Shown in pieces: positions 6,870 through 13,968 of a stretch of DNA of 14,051 bases. The stretch is from Nitrospirota bacterium (GTDB lineage: Bacteria > Nitrospirota > JAOUDF01). A program made the translations under genes and the position numbers. The stretch is taken from positions 1 to 14,051 of the forward strand of contig JAOUDF010000049.1 in assembly GCA_029859385.1 (NCBI GenBank), given 5' to 3'. Every line of letters starts with the position of its first letter. Within the stretch, counting starts at the first letter, position 1. The notes beneath the pieces are model-generated. The model had not been told where the DNA came from. It saw only the letters and a list, made by a program, of their open reading frames with translations, and made no database searches.

Positions 6870-9800
6870 TTGCCGAAGAGAACTGACATCAAAAAAATCC
6901 TGCTGGTCGGCTCGGGGCCTATCGTGATCGGGCAGGCCTGCGAGTTCGACTACTCGGGGACCCAGGCGTGCAAGGCCCTTCGCGAAGAGGGGTACGAGGT
7001 GGTGCTGATCAACAGCAACCCGGCCACCATCATGACCGACCCGAACATGGCCGACCGGACCTATATCGAGCCGATCACGCCGGAGGTGGTCGAGATGATC
7101 ATCGCCAAGGAGCGTCCCCAGGCGCTGCTCCCTACCATGGGAGGGCAGACTGCCCTGGGCATTGCCGTGGCCCTTTCGGAAAACGGCGTGCTGGAACGGT
7201 ATGGCGTTGAGCTGATCGGGGCGAAGCTGCCCGCCATCAAGAAGGCCGAGGACCGCGAATCGTTCAAGCTGGCCATGAAGCGGATCGGGCTCCACGTTCC
7301 CGAGAGTGCCGACATCCACAGCAAGGCCGAGGCGATGGAGATCATCGACCGGATCGGCTTCCCCGCCATCATCCGACCGTCCTTCACCATGGGCGGGACC
7401 GGCGGCGGTATCGCTTACAACATCGAGGAATTCGAGGAGATGATCGAGCGGGCCCTCGACCTCTCGCCCACCCGCGAGGTGCTGGTGGAGAAGTCGCTGC
7501 TGGGCTGGAAGGAGTACGAGCTCGAGGTGATGCGCGACATGAAGGACAATGTCGTGATCATCTGCTCCATCGAAAACTTCGACCCCATGGGTGTCCATAC
7601 CGGCGACTCCATCACCGTGGCCCCCGCGCAGACACTGACCGACAAGGAATATCAGATCATGCGGGACGCCGCGCTCAAGATCATCCGCGAGATCGGCGTC
7701 GATACGGGCGGCTCGAACATCCAGTTTGCGATCAACCCCGTCAACGGAGATATGATCATCATCGAGATGAACCCGCGCGTGTCGCGCAGCTCGGCCCTGG
7801 CGTCGAAGGCCACCGGCTTCGCCATTGCAAAGATCGCGGCGAAATTGGCAGTCGGTTACACCCTCGACGAGATTCGTAACGACATCACCCGCGAAACGCC
7901 TGCCTCCTTTGAGCCGACCATCGACTATGTAGTGGTCAAGTTCCCACGCTTCGCCTTTGAAAAGTTCCCGAAGGCCGACCAGACCCTTACCACCCAGATG
8001 AAGTCGGTGGGCGAGGCCATGGCCATCGGCCGCACCTTCAAGGAGGCGCTGCAGAAGTCGCTCCGCTCGCTGGAAATCGATGCCAACGGCCTCATCCAGA
8101 CCGACCGGAGGGTGAGGAGGCGGGATCCCAGGACGCCGGATGAACCGCTGACGGAGTCGGTGGTACCGCATGACCATATCCTCGACAAGCTGGCGGTGCC
8201 CAACCGCGACCGCCTCTGGTATGTGGCTGACGCCCTGCGCAGCGGCATGGATGTCGACGAGATTTACCGGACTACCGCCATCGACCCGTGGTTCCTCCGC
8301 AACATCGAAGAGATCGTTGTCATGGAGCGGGAGCTGGAAAAACTGGGACTTTCGCGGGATCCGAATGCACCGCTGGATATCGACGGCGATACCCTGCGCG
8401 CTGCAAAGGAGTATGGTTTCTCGGACAGCCGCCTGGCCGACTTGCTCAGGACGACGGAGAAGGAGTTGCGGGCCTACCGAAAAGGCAAAGGGATTGTGGC
8501 GGTCTACAAGACGGTCGATACCTGCGGCGCCGAATTCCCCGCCTATACTCCCTACCTCTACTCCACCTATGAAGAGGAGTGCGAGGCCAACCCCACCGAC
8601 AGAAAGAAGGTCATCATCCTGGGCGGCGGCCCAAACCGGATAGGGCAGGGGATCGAGTTCGACTACTGCTGCGTCCACGGCGCCTTCGCGCTGAAGGAAG
8701 AGGGTTTCGAGACGATCATGGTCAACTGCAACCCTGAGACCGTCTCTACGGACTACGATACCTCTGATAGGCTCTACTTCGAGCCGCTGACCTTCGAGGA
8801 TGTGATGAACATCGTGGAGAAGGAGAAGCCCTACGGAGTCATTCCTCAGTTTGGCGGACAGACGCCGCTCAAGCTTGCGGTGCCGCTGGAAAGGGCCGGA
8901 GTGCCGATCCTCGGCACCAGCCCCGATTCCATCGATCGCGCCGAAGACCGTGAGCGGTTCAAGGACCTGATCAACAAGCTCGAACTCCTCCAGCCCGAAT
9001 GCGGCACTGCCACTTCTCCCGAGGAGGCGGTGCGAGTGGCCGAGGGGATCGGCTATCCCGTGGTGGTGCGCCCCTCCTACGTTCTGGGCGGCCGGGCCAT
9101 GGAGATCGTCTACGATACCGACAGTCTGCAGGACTACATGAAACGGGCCGTGAAGGCCTCGCCGGACCACCCGGTTCTTGTTGACAAATACCTTCGCGAT
9201 GCGGTAGAGGTAGACGTCGATGCCGTGGGCGACGGTGAAGATGTCTACATCGGCGGCATCATGGAGCATATCGAAGAGGCGGGGATCCATTCGGGCGACA
9301 GCGCCTGTTCGCTTCCGCCCTATTCGCTGCCCGGTCATGTGGTCGATGAAATCCGGCGGCAGACAAGGATGCTGGCCCTGGAGCTCAACGTTATCGGGCT
9401 CATGAACATCCAGTTCGCCGTCAAGGACGAAGTGGTCTATATCCTCGAGGTGAACCCGCGAGCGTCGCGGACATCTCCCTTCGTGAGCAAGGCCACCGGC
9501 GTGCCGCTGGCCAAGGTGGCGGCCAGGGTGATGGTCGGCCGTACCCTCAAGGACCTTGGGTTGACGGAAGAGAAGGTCATCGAGCATGTGGCGGTGAAAG
9601 AAGCAGTCTTCCCTTTTACCAAGTTCCCCGGCGTCGATACGGTGCTGGGGCCCGAGATGAAGTCGACGGGAGAGGTGATGGGGATAGACGCCGACTTCGG
9701 CATCGCCTTTCTGAAGGCCCAGATGGGGGCGTTCAATACGCTTCCGTCAAAAGGGCGCGTCTGCTTCAGCCTGCGTAATGAAGACAAGAAGGAAACTCTC

Positions 9801-10163
9801 GTTCAGGCAGCGAAGACCCTTGTCGCCAATGGATTTGAAATAGAGGCTACCCGGGGTACCGCCGGTTATCTTGCCGCGAACGGCATCCCCGTGACAGCGG
9901 TCAACAAGGTTCATGAAGGGCGGCCGCACATCGTTGACAACCTGAAGAACGGCGAGATATGCATGGTCGTCAATACGGTGAGCGACGCGATTTCACAGAA
10001 AGACTCCTACGACATTCGCAGGACGGCATTGAACCACAAGATACCGTACTTTACCACCCTGGCCGGAGCGAAGGCCGCAGCGGTTGCTATTGATGCTGTT
10101 TCTCGAAGAGGGATCGATGTCATGGCTATTCAGGATTATTATCATAGTGAGGTAACGCGATGA
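6870..10163 (+). CDS. carB: Carbamoyl-phosphate synthase large subunit
   Basis: Makes carbamoyl phosphate from bicarbonate, two ATP and the ammonia delivered by CarA. The 1097 residues show two homologous halves, each starting with a pre-ATP-grasp nucleotide motif (GSGPIVIGQACEFDYSG near 15, GGGPNRIGQGIEFDYC near 583) and each with an ATP-grasp domain (EMNPRVSRSSALASKATG; EVNPRASRTSPFVSKATG). An oligomerisation region lies between about 400 and 560, and a C-terminal MGS-like allosteric domain spans about 960-1097. It is slightly longer than E. coli CarB (1073). The start is a TTG with AGGAG (6858-6862) 7 nt upstream; the resulting MPKRTDIKKIL is the usual family N-terminus. No frameshift seen. 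It overlaps greA by 4 nt (ATGA). Confidence 0.97.
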   Translation: MPKRTDIKKILLVGSGPIVIGQACEFDYSGTQACKALREEGYEVVLINSNPATIMTDPNMADRTYIEPITPEVVEMIIAKERPQALLPTMGGQTALGIAVALSENGVLERYGVELIGAKLPAIKKAEDRESFKLAMKRIGLHVPESADIHSKAEAMEIIDRIGFPAIIRPSFTMGGTGGGIAYNIEEFEEMIERALDLSPTREVLVEKSLLGWKEYELEVMRDMKDNVVIICSIENFDPMGVHTGDSITVAPAQTLTDKEYQIMRDAALKIIREIGVDTGGSNIQFAINPVNGDMIIIEMNPRVSRSSALASKATGFAIAKIAAKLAVGYTLDEIRNDITRETPASFEPTIDYVVVKFPRFAFEKFPKADQTLTTQMKSVGEAMAIGRTFKEALQKSLRSLEIDANGLIQTDRRVRRRDPRTPDEPLTESVVPHDHILDKLAVPNRDRLWYVADALRSGMDVDEIYRTTAIDPWFLRNIEEIVVMERELEKLGLSRDPNAPLDIDGDTLRAAKEYGFSDSRLADLLRTTEKELRAYRKGKGIVAVYKTVDTCGAEFPAYTPYLYSTYEEECEANPTDRKKVIILGGGPNRIGQGIEFDYCCVHGAFALKEEGFETIMVNCNPETVSTDYDTSDRLYFEPLTFEDVMNIVEKEKPYGVIPQFGGQTPLKLAVPLERAGVPILGTSPDSIDRAEDRERFKDLINKLELLQPECGTATSPEEAVRVAEGIGYPVVVRPSYVLGGRAMEIVYDTDSLQDYMKRAVKASPDHPVLVDKYLRDAVEVDVDAVGDGEDVYIGGIMEHIEEAGIHSGDSACSLPPYSLPGHVVDEIRRQTRMLALELNVIGLMNIQFAVKDEVVYILEVNPRASRTSPFVSKATGVPLAKVAARVMVGRTLKDLGLTEEKVIEHVAVKEAVFPFTKFPGVDTVLGPEMKSTGEVMGIDADFGIAFLKAQMGAFNTLPSKGRVCFSLRNEDKKETLVQAAKTLVANGFEIEATRGTAGYLAANGIPVTAVNKVHEGRPHIVDNLKNGEICMVVNTVSDAISQKDSYDIRRTALNHKIPYFTTLAGAKAAAVAIDAVSRRGIDVMAIQDYYHSEVTR

Positions 10164-10636
10164 GCATGAAGATACCCATGACGCGAGAGGGATATGACAA
10201 GATAAAGGAAGACCTGGAGCGTTTTATAAAAGTCGAGCGCCCCAGGAACATCCAGGACATCGCCGAAGCCCGGGCCCACGGCGACCTTTCCGAGAACGCC
10301 GAATATCACGCCGCCAAAGAGCGACAGTCGTACATAGAAGGAAAGATACAGGAGCTTCAGGGGAAGATTGCCCATGCCCATATCATCGAGACAAAAAACC
10401 TCACCAACGACAAGGTGGTCTTCGGTTGCACCGTTCTTCTGCTGGATACCGACACCGACGAGGAAAAGAAATACACCCTCGTGGGGCAGGAGGAGGCCAA
10501 CCTGAAGAACGGCAAGATTTCGATCCAGTCGCCGGTGGGCAAGGCCCTCATCAGCAAGAAGGTAGGGGATGTCATCACTGTGCAGGCTCCGGCAAAGACC
10601 ATCGAATACGAAATCCTCGAGATAAGCATCGAATAA
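10160..10636 (+). CDS. greA: Transcription elongation factor GreA
   Basis: Binds backtracked RNA polymerase through the secondary channel and stimulates cleavage of the transcript 3' end so elongation resumes. The 158 residues fit GreA: an N-terminal coiled coil (about 1-75) with the acidic tip in ARAHGDLSENAEYHAAKE (D42, E45 correspond to the catalytic pair), then a C-terminal FKBP-like domain ending in QSPVGKALISKKVGD and a short beta tail. The ATG overlaps the carB stop (ATGA), with GAGG (10149-10152) 7 nt upstream, so translation is probably coupled. It is not a pyrimidine enzyme; co-transcription means its level would follow the PyrR-controlled operon unless it has an internal promoter, which I did not see. 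Confidence 0.96.
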   Translation: MSMKIPMTREGYDKIKEDLERFIKVERPRNIQDIAEARAHGDLSENAEYHAAKERQSYIEGKIQELQGKIAHAHIIETKNLTNDKVVFGCTVLLLDTDTDEEKKYTLVGQEEANLKNGKISIQSPVGKALISKKVGDVITVQAPAKTIEYEILEISIE

Positions 10637-10639
10637 CCC

Positions 10640-11437
10640 ATGCTCACTACGGTTCTTTCCCACCGCCAGCTTTCACCGGGATACTATCGGATTGTCCTTC
10701 AGCCGCCGGCCGGTACCCCCAGGCCCCGGGCCGGACAGTTCTTCATGGTGCATGTGTCGCCGTCCAACGACCCTCTGCTGCGCCGCCCATTCAGCCTTCA
10801 CGACATTTACGACGACGGCAGCTTTGCCCTTCTCTACCGCGTGGTGGGAAAGGGGACGGCCCTGCTGAGCCACGTGCAGGTGGATGATACGCTGGATGTG
10901 CTGGGGCCGCTGGGGAATGGCTTTGAAACGATACAGACAGGCATTACGCATATCCTCGTGGGTGGGGGCATCGGTACTGCGCCGCTCATGGGGCTTTCGA
11001 GAGAAATCAAGCGGACTGACCCCACGGGACGGGTCGAGGTATTTCTTGGCGGGCGTGGTGAAGGAGACCTCCTCTGCGGCGGCGATTTCGAACTTCTTGA
11101 AGGGGTGACGCTGTCGCAGGCCACCGAAGACGGAAGCTGCGGACTTCGCGGCTATGTGACAGAAAGCCTCGAGGCGTTTCTCAAAGGACATACCGGACCT
11201 TCGGTCATCTATACCTGCGGCCCTACTCCCATGATGCGCGAGGTGGCGCGGATTGCCGCTGTCCACAACGTTCCCTGTTATGTCTCCATGGAGGAGCACA
11301 TGGGGTGCGGCATGGGGGCGTGTCTCGGGTGCGTGGTGCCGATCAGGTCCGGCAATGGCGATGAATTCGAGTACAAGAGGGCCTGCGTCGAGGGGCCGGT
11401 GTTTCGCTCTGAAGAAGTGATGTGGGGTGCGCAGTGA
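10640..11437 (+). CDS. pyrK: Dihydroorotate dehydrogenase B electron-transfer subunit
   Basis: Carries electrons from PyrD FMN through a [2Fe-2S] cluster and FAD to NAD+. The 265 residues belong to the ferredoxin-NADP reductase superfamily: the FAD-binding RRPFSL is at 48-53, GGGIGTAPL (108-116) and CGPTPMM (193-199) form the nucleotide-binding part, and the C-terminal cysteines C223, C228, C231 and C249 have the C-x4-C-x2-C-xn-C spacing of the PyrK cluster. The start lies 3 nt after the greA stop, and no clear Shine-Dalgarno precedes it (GATAAGCATCGAATAACCC), so translation probably depends on ribosomes finishing greA. It overlaps pyrD by 4 nt. Presence of pyrK shows that the downstream PyrD is class 1B. 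Confidence 0.95.
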   Translation: MLTTVLSHRQLSPGYYRIVLQPPAGTPRPRAGQFFMVHVSPSNDPLLRRPFSLHDIYDDGSFALLYRVVGKGTALLSHVQVDDTLDVLGPLGNGFETIQTGITHILVGGGIGTAPLMGLSREIKRTDPTGRVEVFLGGRGEGDLLCGGDFELLEGVTLSQATEDGSCGLRGYVTESLEAFLKGHTGPSVIYTCGPTPMMREVARIAAVHNVPCYVSMEEHMGCGMGACLGCVVPIRSGNGDEFEYKRACVEGPVFRSEEVMWGAQ

Positions 11438-12354
11438 GTGTCGATACTTCCGTAATTATCGCCGGAATCCGGATGAAGAACCCGGTGATGACCGCCTCCG
11501 GGACCTTTGGCTACGGCGCTGAATACTCGCCCTACCTCGACCTGAACCGTCTCGGCGCCATCGTGGTAAAAGGTCTGTCGGTGCGGCCCAAGAAGGGGAA
11601 CCCTACACCGCGGATTTGTGAGACTCCGGCGGGGATGCTTAATGCCATTGGGCTGGAGAATGTCGGTGTTGATGTCTTCGTCGAGAAAAAGCTGCCCTAT
11701 CTGCGGCAGTTCGACACCCCGGTCATTGTCAACATGTTCGGCAACAACGAGGACGATTATGTCGCTATCGCAGAGAGACTGACCGGCGTTAACGGTGTGG
11801 CAGGGCTTGAGGTAAACATCTCCTGCCCCAACGTAAAGGAGGGCGGCATAGCCTTCGGTACCGACACACGCGTTACTCACCAGCTTATTACAAAGGTGCG
11901 TAAAGCCACCACCCTTCCTCTCATTGTAAAATTGTCGCCCAATGTCACCAATATCGTCGACTTCGCGAAGACCGCAGCCGATGCCGGGGCCGATGCCCTG
12001 TCGCTTATCAATACGCTGCTGGGTATGGCCATCGACATCAAGACCCGGCGTCCCAGGCTGGCCAACGTGACCGGCGGACTGTCGGGACCGGCGATCCGGC
12101 CGGTAGCGGTGAGGATGGTCTGGCAGGTGCGCAACAATGTCAAACTGCCCATTATCGGCATGGGGGGCATCATGACGGCCGACGACGCCGTCGAGTTCAT
12201 GATCGCCGGTGCAACGGCCGTGGCGATAGGGACGGCGAACTTCGTCAACCCTTCGTCAAGTGTCGCGATTGCCGACGGCATCAAAAGCTACATGGAAACC
12301 AACGGGATTGCTTCGGTCGATGAATTAGTGGGGAGTCTGAGAATAGGCGAGTGA
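11434..12354 (+). CDS. pyrD: Dihydroorotate dehydrogenase, class 1B catalytic subunit
   Basis: Oxidises dihydroorotate to orotate with FMN in a cytoplasmic complex with PyrK. From GTG 11434 it has 306 residues. Class 1 features are the FMN-site TASGTFGYG (20-28), KGLS (46-49), the active-site base C131 in NISCPNVKEGG (class 2 enzymes have Ser here), KLSPN (166-170) and the phosphate-binding GMGGIMTADD and GATAVAIGTANF near the C-terminus. No N-terminal membrane helix is seen, as expected for class 1. The start is uncertain: GTG 11434 gives a GTGA overlap with pyrK, while GTG 11422 would add MGCA; both have weak ribosome sites. Last gene of the operon; pyrE and pyrF are not in the window. Confidence 0.94.
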   Translation: MSVDTSVIIAGIRMKNPVMTASGTFGYGAEYSPYLDLNRLGAIVVKGLSVRPKKGNPTPRICETPAGMLNAIGLENVGVDVFVEKKLPYLRQFDTPVIVNMFGNNEDDYVAIAERLTGVNGVAGLEVNISCPNVKEGGIAFGTDTRVTHQLITKVRKATTLPLIVKLSPNVTNIVDFAKTAADAGADALSLINTLLGMAIDIKTRRPRLANVTGGLSGPAIRPVAVRMVWQVRNNVKLPIIGMGGIMTADDAVEFMIAGATAVAIGTANFVNPSSSVAIADGIKSYMETNGIASVDELVGSLRIGE

Positions 12355-12359
12355 CTGTT

Positions 12360-12422
12360 ATTGTAGGGGCGAACCCCTGTGTTCGCCCTTTCATTGCGGG
12401 GATCAGCGATCGCCCCTACAAT
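12360..12422. repeat. Dispersed palindromic repeat (TTGTAGGGGCGA type)
   Basis: A 13-bp perfect inverted repeat, 12360-12372 with 12410-12422 (ATTGTAGGGGCGA), bounds a 63-bp unit. Inside, GGGCGAAC (12367-12374) and GTTCGCCC (12381-12388) form an alternative nested hairpin. This type of GTAGGGGCGA palindrome is familiar to me as a multicopy intergenic repeat in many bacterial genomes; only one copy is in this window, so multicopy status is recalled and not shown. It starts 5 nt after the pyrD stop, a typical place for REP/MITE-like elements. Confidence 0.75.
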
Positions 12423-12434
12423 GAATCCAAAACA

Positions 12435-12467
12435 AAAAGGCCCTCGGGATATTCCCGAGGGCCTTTT
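12435..12467. terminator. Shared bidirectional terminator between pyrD and the cytochrome genes
   Basis: A 15-bp perfect stem, 12435-12449 with 12453-12467, has a 3-nt loop and AAAA/TTTT ends. On the plus strand it closes the pyr operon (TTTTCAGTTT); on the minus strand it lies past the cytochrome stop and is followed by TTTTTGTTTT, a better U-tract. Its place between convergent genes supports use in both directions. Confidence 0.88.
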
Positions 12468-12487
12468 CAGTTTGCTGAGCTATCTCA

Positions 12488-13123
12488 TTACTTCGGCACG
12501 TTGTGACAACGGTTGCAGTCATCCAGCGGGAAGGCGACCTTGCCATGGCACACGCCGCAGTACTGGCCGCGAACGATGTTGACCATGCTCATGCCCTTTT
12601 CCACGTTGGCGCCGGCCTGCATGATGAAGATGCTGGGATGGCAGGCATCGCAGTCAAACAGCTCGGTGTGCCCCTTGTGCGGGAACTTGACATTGGCAGT
12701 CCTGCCGAGAGCCGGGATGATGATGTCCATGTCAATCGGCTCTGGAGCGGGGGCCTTCGGGTCCAGCGACCAGATCGGCACGAACTGTCCCTTCCTGAGC
12801 GATACTACCCAGTCAACCATGTTTCCGTAGGGATTGGGAGTAAGGGCAGCCAGGGCGACCTTGGGTTCAAAGAGTCCCGCGACGGCGACAATAGCCGGGT
12901 CATGCAGGCCGTCCTGGGCTTTCGGCGCCTGAGGCGTAACCTTGGGCGGCGTGAGGACGAGGTTAAAAACGTTTTCCGGTGTTACCTGGCCGCCGGCGGG
13001 TGCAGCAACATTGGGATTGCTTACCGCCGGCTGTGGCTGGGCTGCGGAATAGGATGCCATCGCAGTAACGGTAAGTAAAGACGCCGCCAACAGCATGGCT
13101 TTTGTCTTCAAATTCCTTTTCAT
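12488..13123 (-). CDS. Periplasmic triheme c7-type cytochrome (larger paralogue)
   Basis: A 211-residue exported protein. Residues 1-28 are a signal peptide (MKRNLKTK, hydrophobic 9-23, cleavage near SAA|Q). Three haem c sites are visible: CDACH 158-162, CGVCH 189-193 and CNRCH 203-207, with candidate distal ligands H149 and H152 in FPHKGH. The C-terminal 65 residues fit the c7-type triheme domain common in Geobacter cytochromes, including the MQAGAN segment between haems 1 and 2. Residues 30-145 are Pro/Ala-rich and carry no haem motif; their function is unknown. I infer a role in periplasmic electron transfer. The start is firm: AGGAGG (minus strand 13137-13132) is 8 nt upstream. Probably co-transcribed after its paralogue, 67 nt away, with a shared terminator downstream. 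Confidence 0.92.
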   Translation of the reverse strand: MKRNLKTKAMLLAASLLTVTAMASYSAAQPQPAVSNPNVAAPAGGQVTPENVFNLVLTPPKVTPQAPKAQDGLHDPAIVAVAGLFEPKVALAALTPNPYGNMVDWVVSLRKGQFVPIWSLDPKAPAPEPIDMDIIIPALGRTANVKFPHKGHTELFDCDACHPSIFIMQAGANVEKGMSMVNIVRGQYCGVCHGKVAFPLDDCNRCHNVPK

Positions 13124-13190
13124 CTGTAATTCCTCCTTAGCAAAATATAATCAATCCTGGTTAGTAAATGCTCGGCCTTAAAGCGCCCCG

Positions 13191-13676
13191 TTATTTCTTC
13201 TTGGGAGCTGCCTTTGCGGGCGCCGGTGCTGCAGGGGGCGCTGCCGCCGGTATTCCTGCTGCCGCTGCGGGCGGATTGACTACATTTGGGCTCGGAGTTT
13301 GTCCTTGCTGCAGAAGGACAGCGGGGTCGATGCCCATTTTGCCGGAGTGACACTTGTCGCAGTAAATGGGAGCCCACGCTACCTTGCCGTTGTGGCACTT
13401 GCCGCAGAATTCACCGCTGAGGATCTTCTGCATGTCAACGTCGTTGGCGCCGGCCTGCATCTGGAATACGCTGGGATGGCACACGCGGCACTGGACGCGA
13501 ACCCTGTGGAACCAGTGGGGGAATACTACGGGAGCGATGCCGGCCTTGCTGGCATAGCGGTTCATCACCTTGTCGCCAAATTCAGCCGATGCTTTCTGGG
13601 GTGCTGAGAAGGTGAGAAGAAAACCTGCGATCAAACTTACTGCAAGCCCGAAGACGATCATCTTCCTTTTTGGCAT
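13191..13676 (-). CDS. Periplasmic triheme c7-type cytochrome with Ala/Pro/Lys-rich tail
   Basis: A 161-residue exported protein. The signal peptide is residues 1-31 (PKRK, hydrophobic 7-24, cleavage KASA|E). The triheme domain spans about 50-110: FPHWFH (52-57; H54 and H57 are candidate ligands), CRVCH 63-67, CGKCH 91-95 and CDKCH 106-110. The segment CHPSVFQMQAGAN is nearly the same as in the neighbouring cytochrome (CHPSIFIMQAGAN), so the two are paralogues. Residues 125-161 are a low-complexity Ala/Pro tail ending KAAPKKK, unusual for a c7 protein; it may be a flexible or basic contact segment. A perfect AGGAGG (minus strand 13691-13686) is 9 nt before the ATG. It is the first gene of a probable two-gene unit. 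Electron transfer is inferred from the haem motifs; the partner is unknown. Confidence 0.92.
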   Translation of the reverse strand: MPKRKMIVFGLAVSLIAGFLLTFSAPQKASAEFGDKVMNRYASKAGIAPVVFPHWFHRVRVQCRVCHPSVFQMQAGANDVDMQKILSGEFCGKCHNGKVAWAPIYCDKCHSGKMGIDPAVLLQQGQTPSPNVVNPPAAAAGIPAAAPPAAPAPAKAAPKKK

Positions 13677-13968
13677 GATCGGGAGCCTCCTTTTTCTACG
13701 GTTACCTCGATAGAGTTATTTACTTAAGAACAAACTACAAAGTACTACCGTGGGTTCCTAGTCTGACCCGGTTAATCCCCCCTTTCCAGATTAAATTTTT
13801 TTTATCTTGCCTGAAGATATGCGATTTAAGGCGTAAGGTTCGCTATTATCGCACGGTTTCTTGTGGTGTCAATCTCAAAATTAATAAATATCGTTGGCGT
13901 GCCGAAATCTATACGGTATTCTTTCGGTATAGTGTCGAGAACAGGTCAGTCCTCCAAAAGGAGAGTTC
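13677..13968. other. Divergent intergenic region between cytochromes and lipoprotein
   Basis: This 292-bp AT-rich stretch must hold promoters for both directions. I see no gene. Structures present are a weak TTAATC/GATTAA inverted repeat (13772-13777, 13789-13794) followed by eight T (13796-13803), a TGCGAT/ATCGCA inverted repeat (13820-13825, 13848-13853), and the repeats upstream of the lipoprotein listed separately. No convincing -35/-10 pair was found for the cytochrome direction. Confidence 0.6.
13894..13932 (+). promoter_or_regulatory. Candidate promoter/operator of the lipoprotein gene
   Basis: TTGGCG (13894-13899) and TATTCT (13917-13922) are 17 bp apart, a plausible sigma-70 promoter. 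Overlapping it are two direct copies of CGGTAT exactly 11 bp apart (13914-13919, 13925-13930) and two interlocking inverted repeats: CCGAAA/TTTCGG (13902-13907, 13922-13927) and CTATAC/GTATAG (13909-13914, 13927-13932). These could be a repressor or activator site. No factor can be named. Confidence 0.4.

Noticed and set aside
6819..9587. A very long open frame on the minus strand (over 900 codons) opposite carB
   Set aside because: It is antisense to a clearly recognised CarB, its translation is rich in His/Arg/Gly of the kind produced by reading GC-rich codons backwards, and it shows no domain or ribosome site.
12406..12413. GCGATCGC, the cyanobacterial HIP1 octamer
   Set aside because: A single copy, explained by the TCGCCCC arm of the palindromic repeat; no other HIP1 sign and all other evidence points to a Geobacter-like genome.
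13772..13803. Hairpin TTAATC/GATTAA followed by eight T as a plus-strand terminator
   Set aside because: The stem is only 6 AT-rich pairs with an 11-nt loop and no plus-strand gene lies upstream. The A/T tract may instead help the minus-strand cytochrome promoter, but I cannot show this.
13894..13910. Possible sigma-54 promoter starting TTGGCG
   Set aside because: The expected GC dinucleotide of the -12 element at the right distance is missing (AA is found there).
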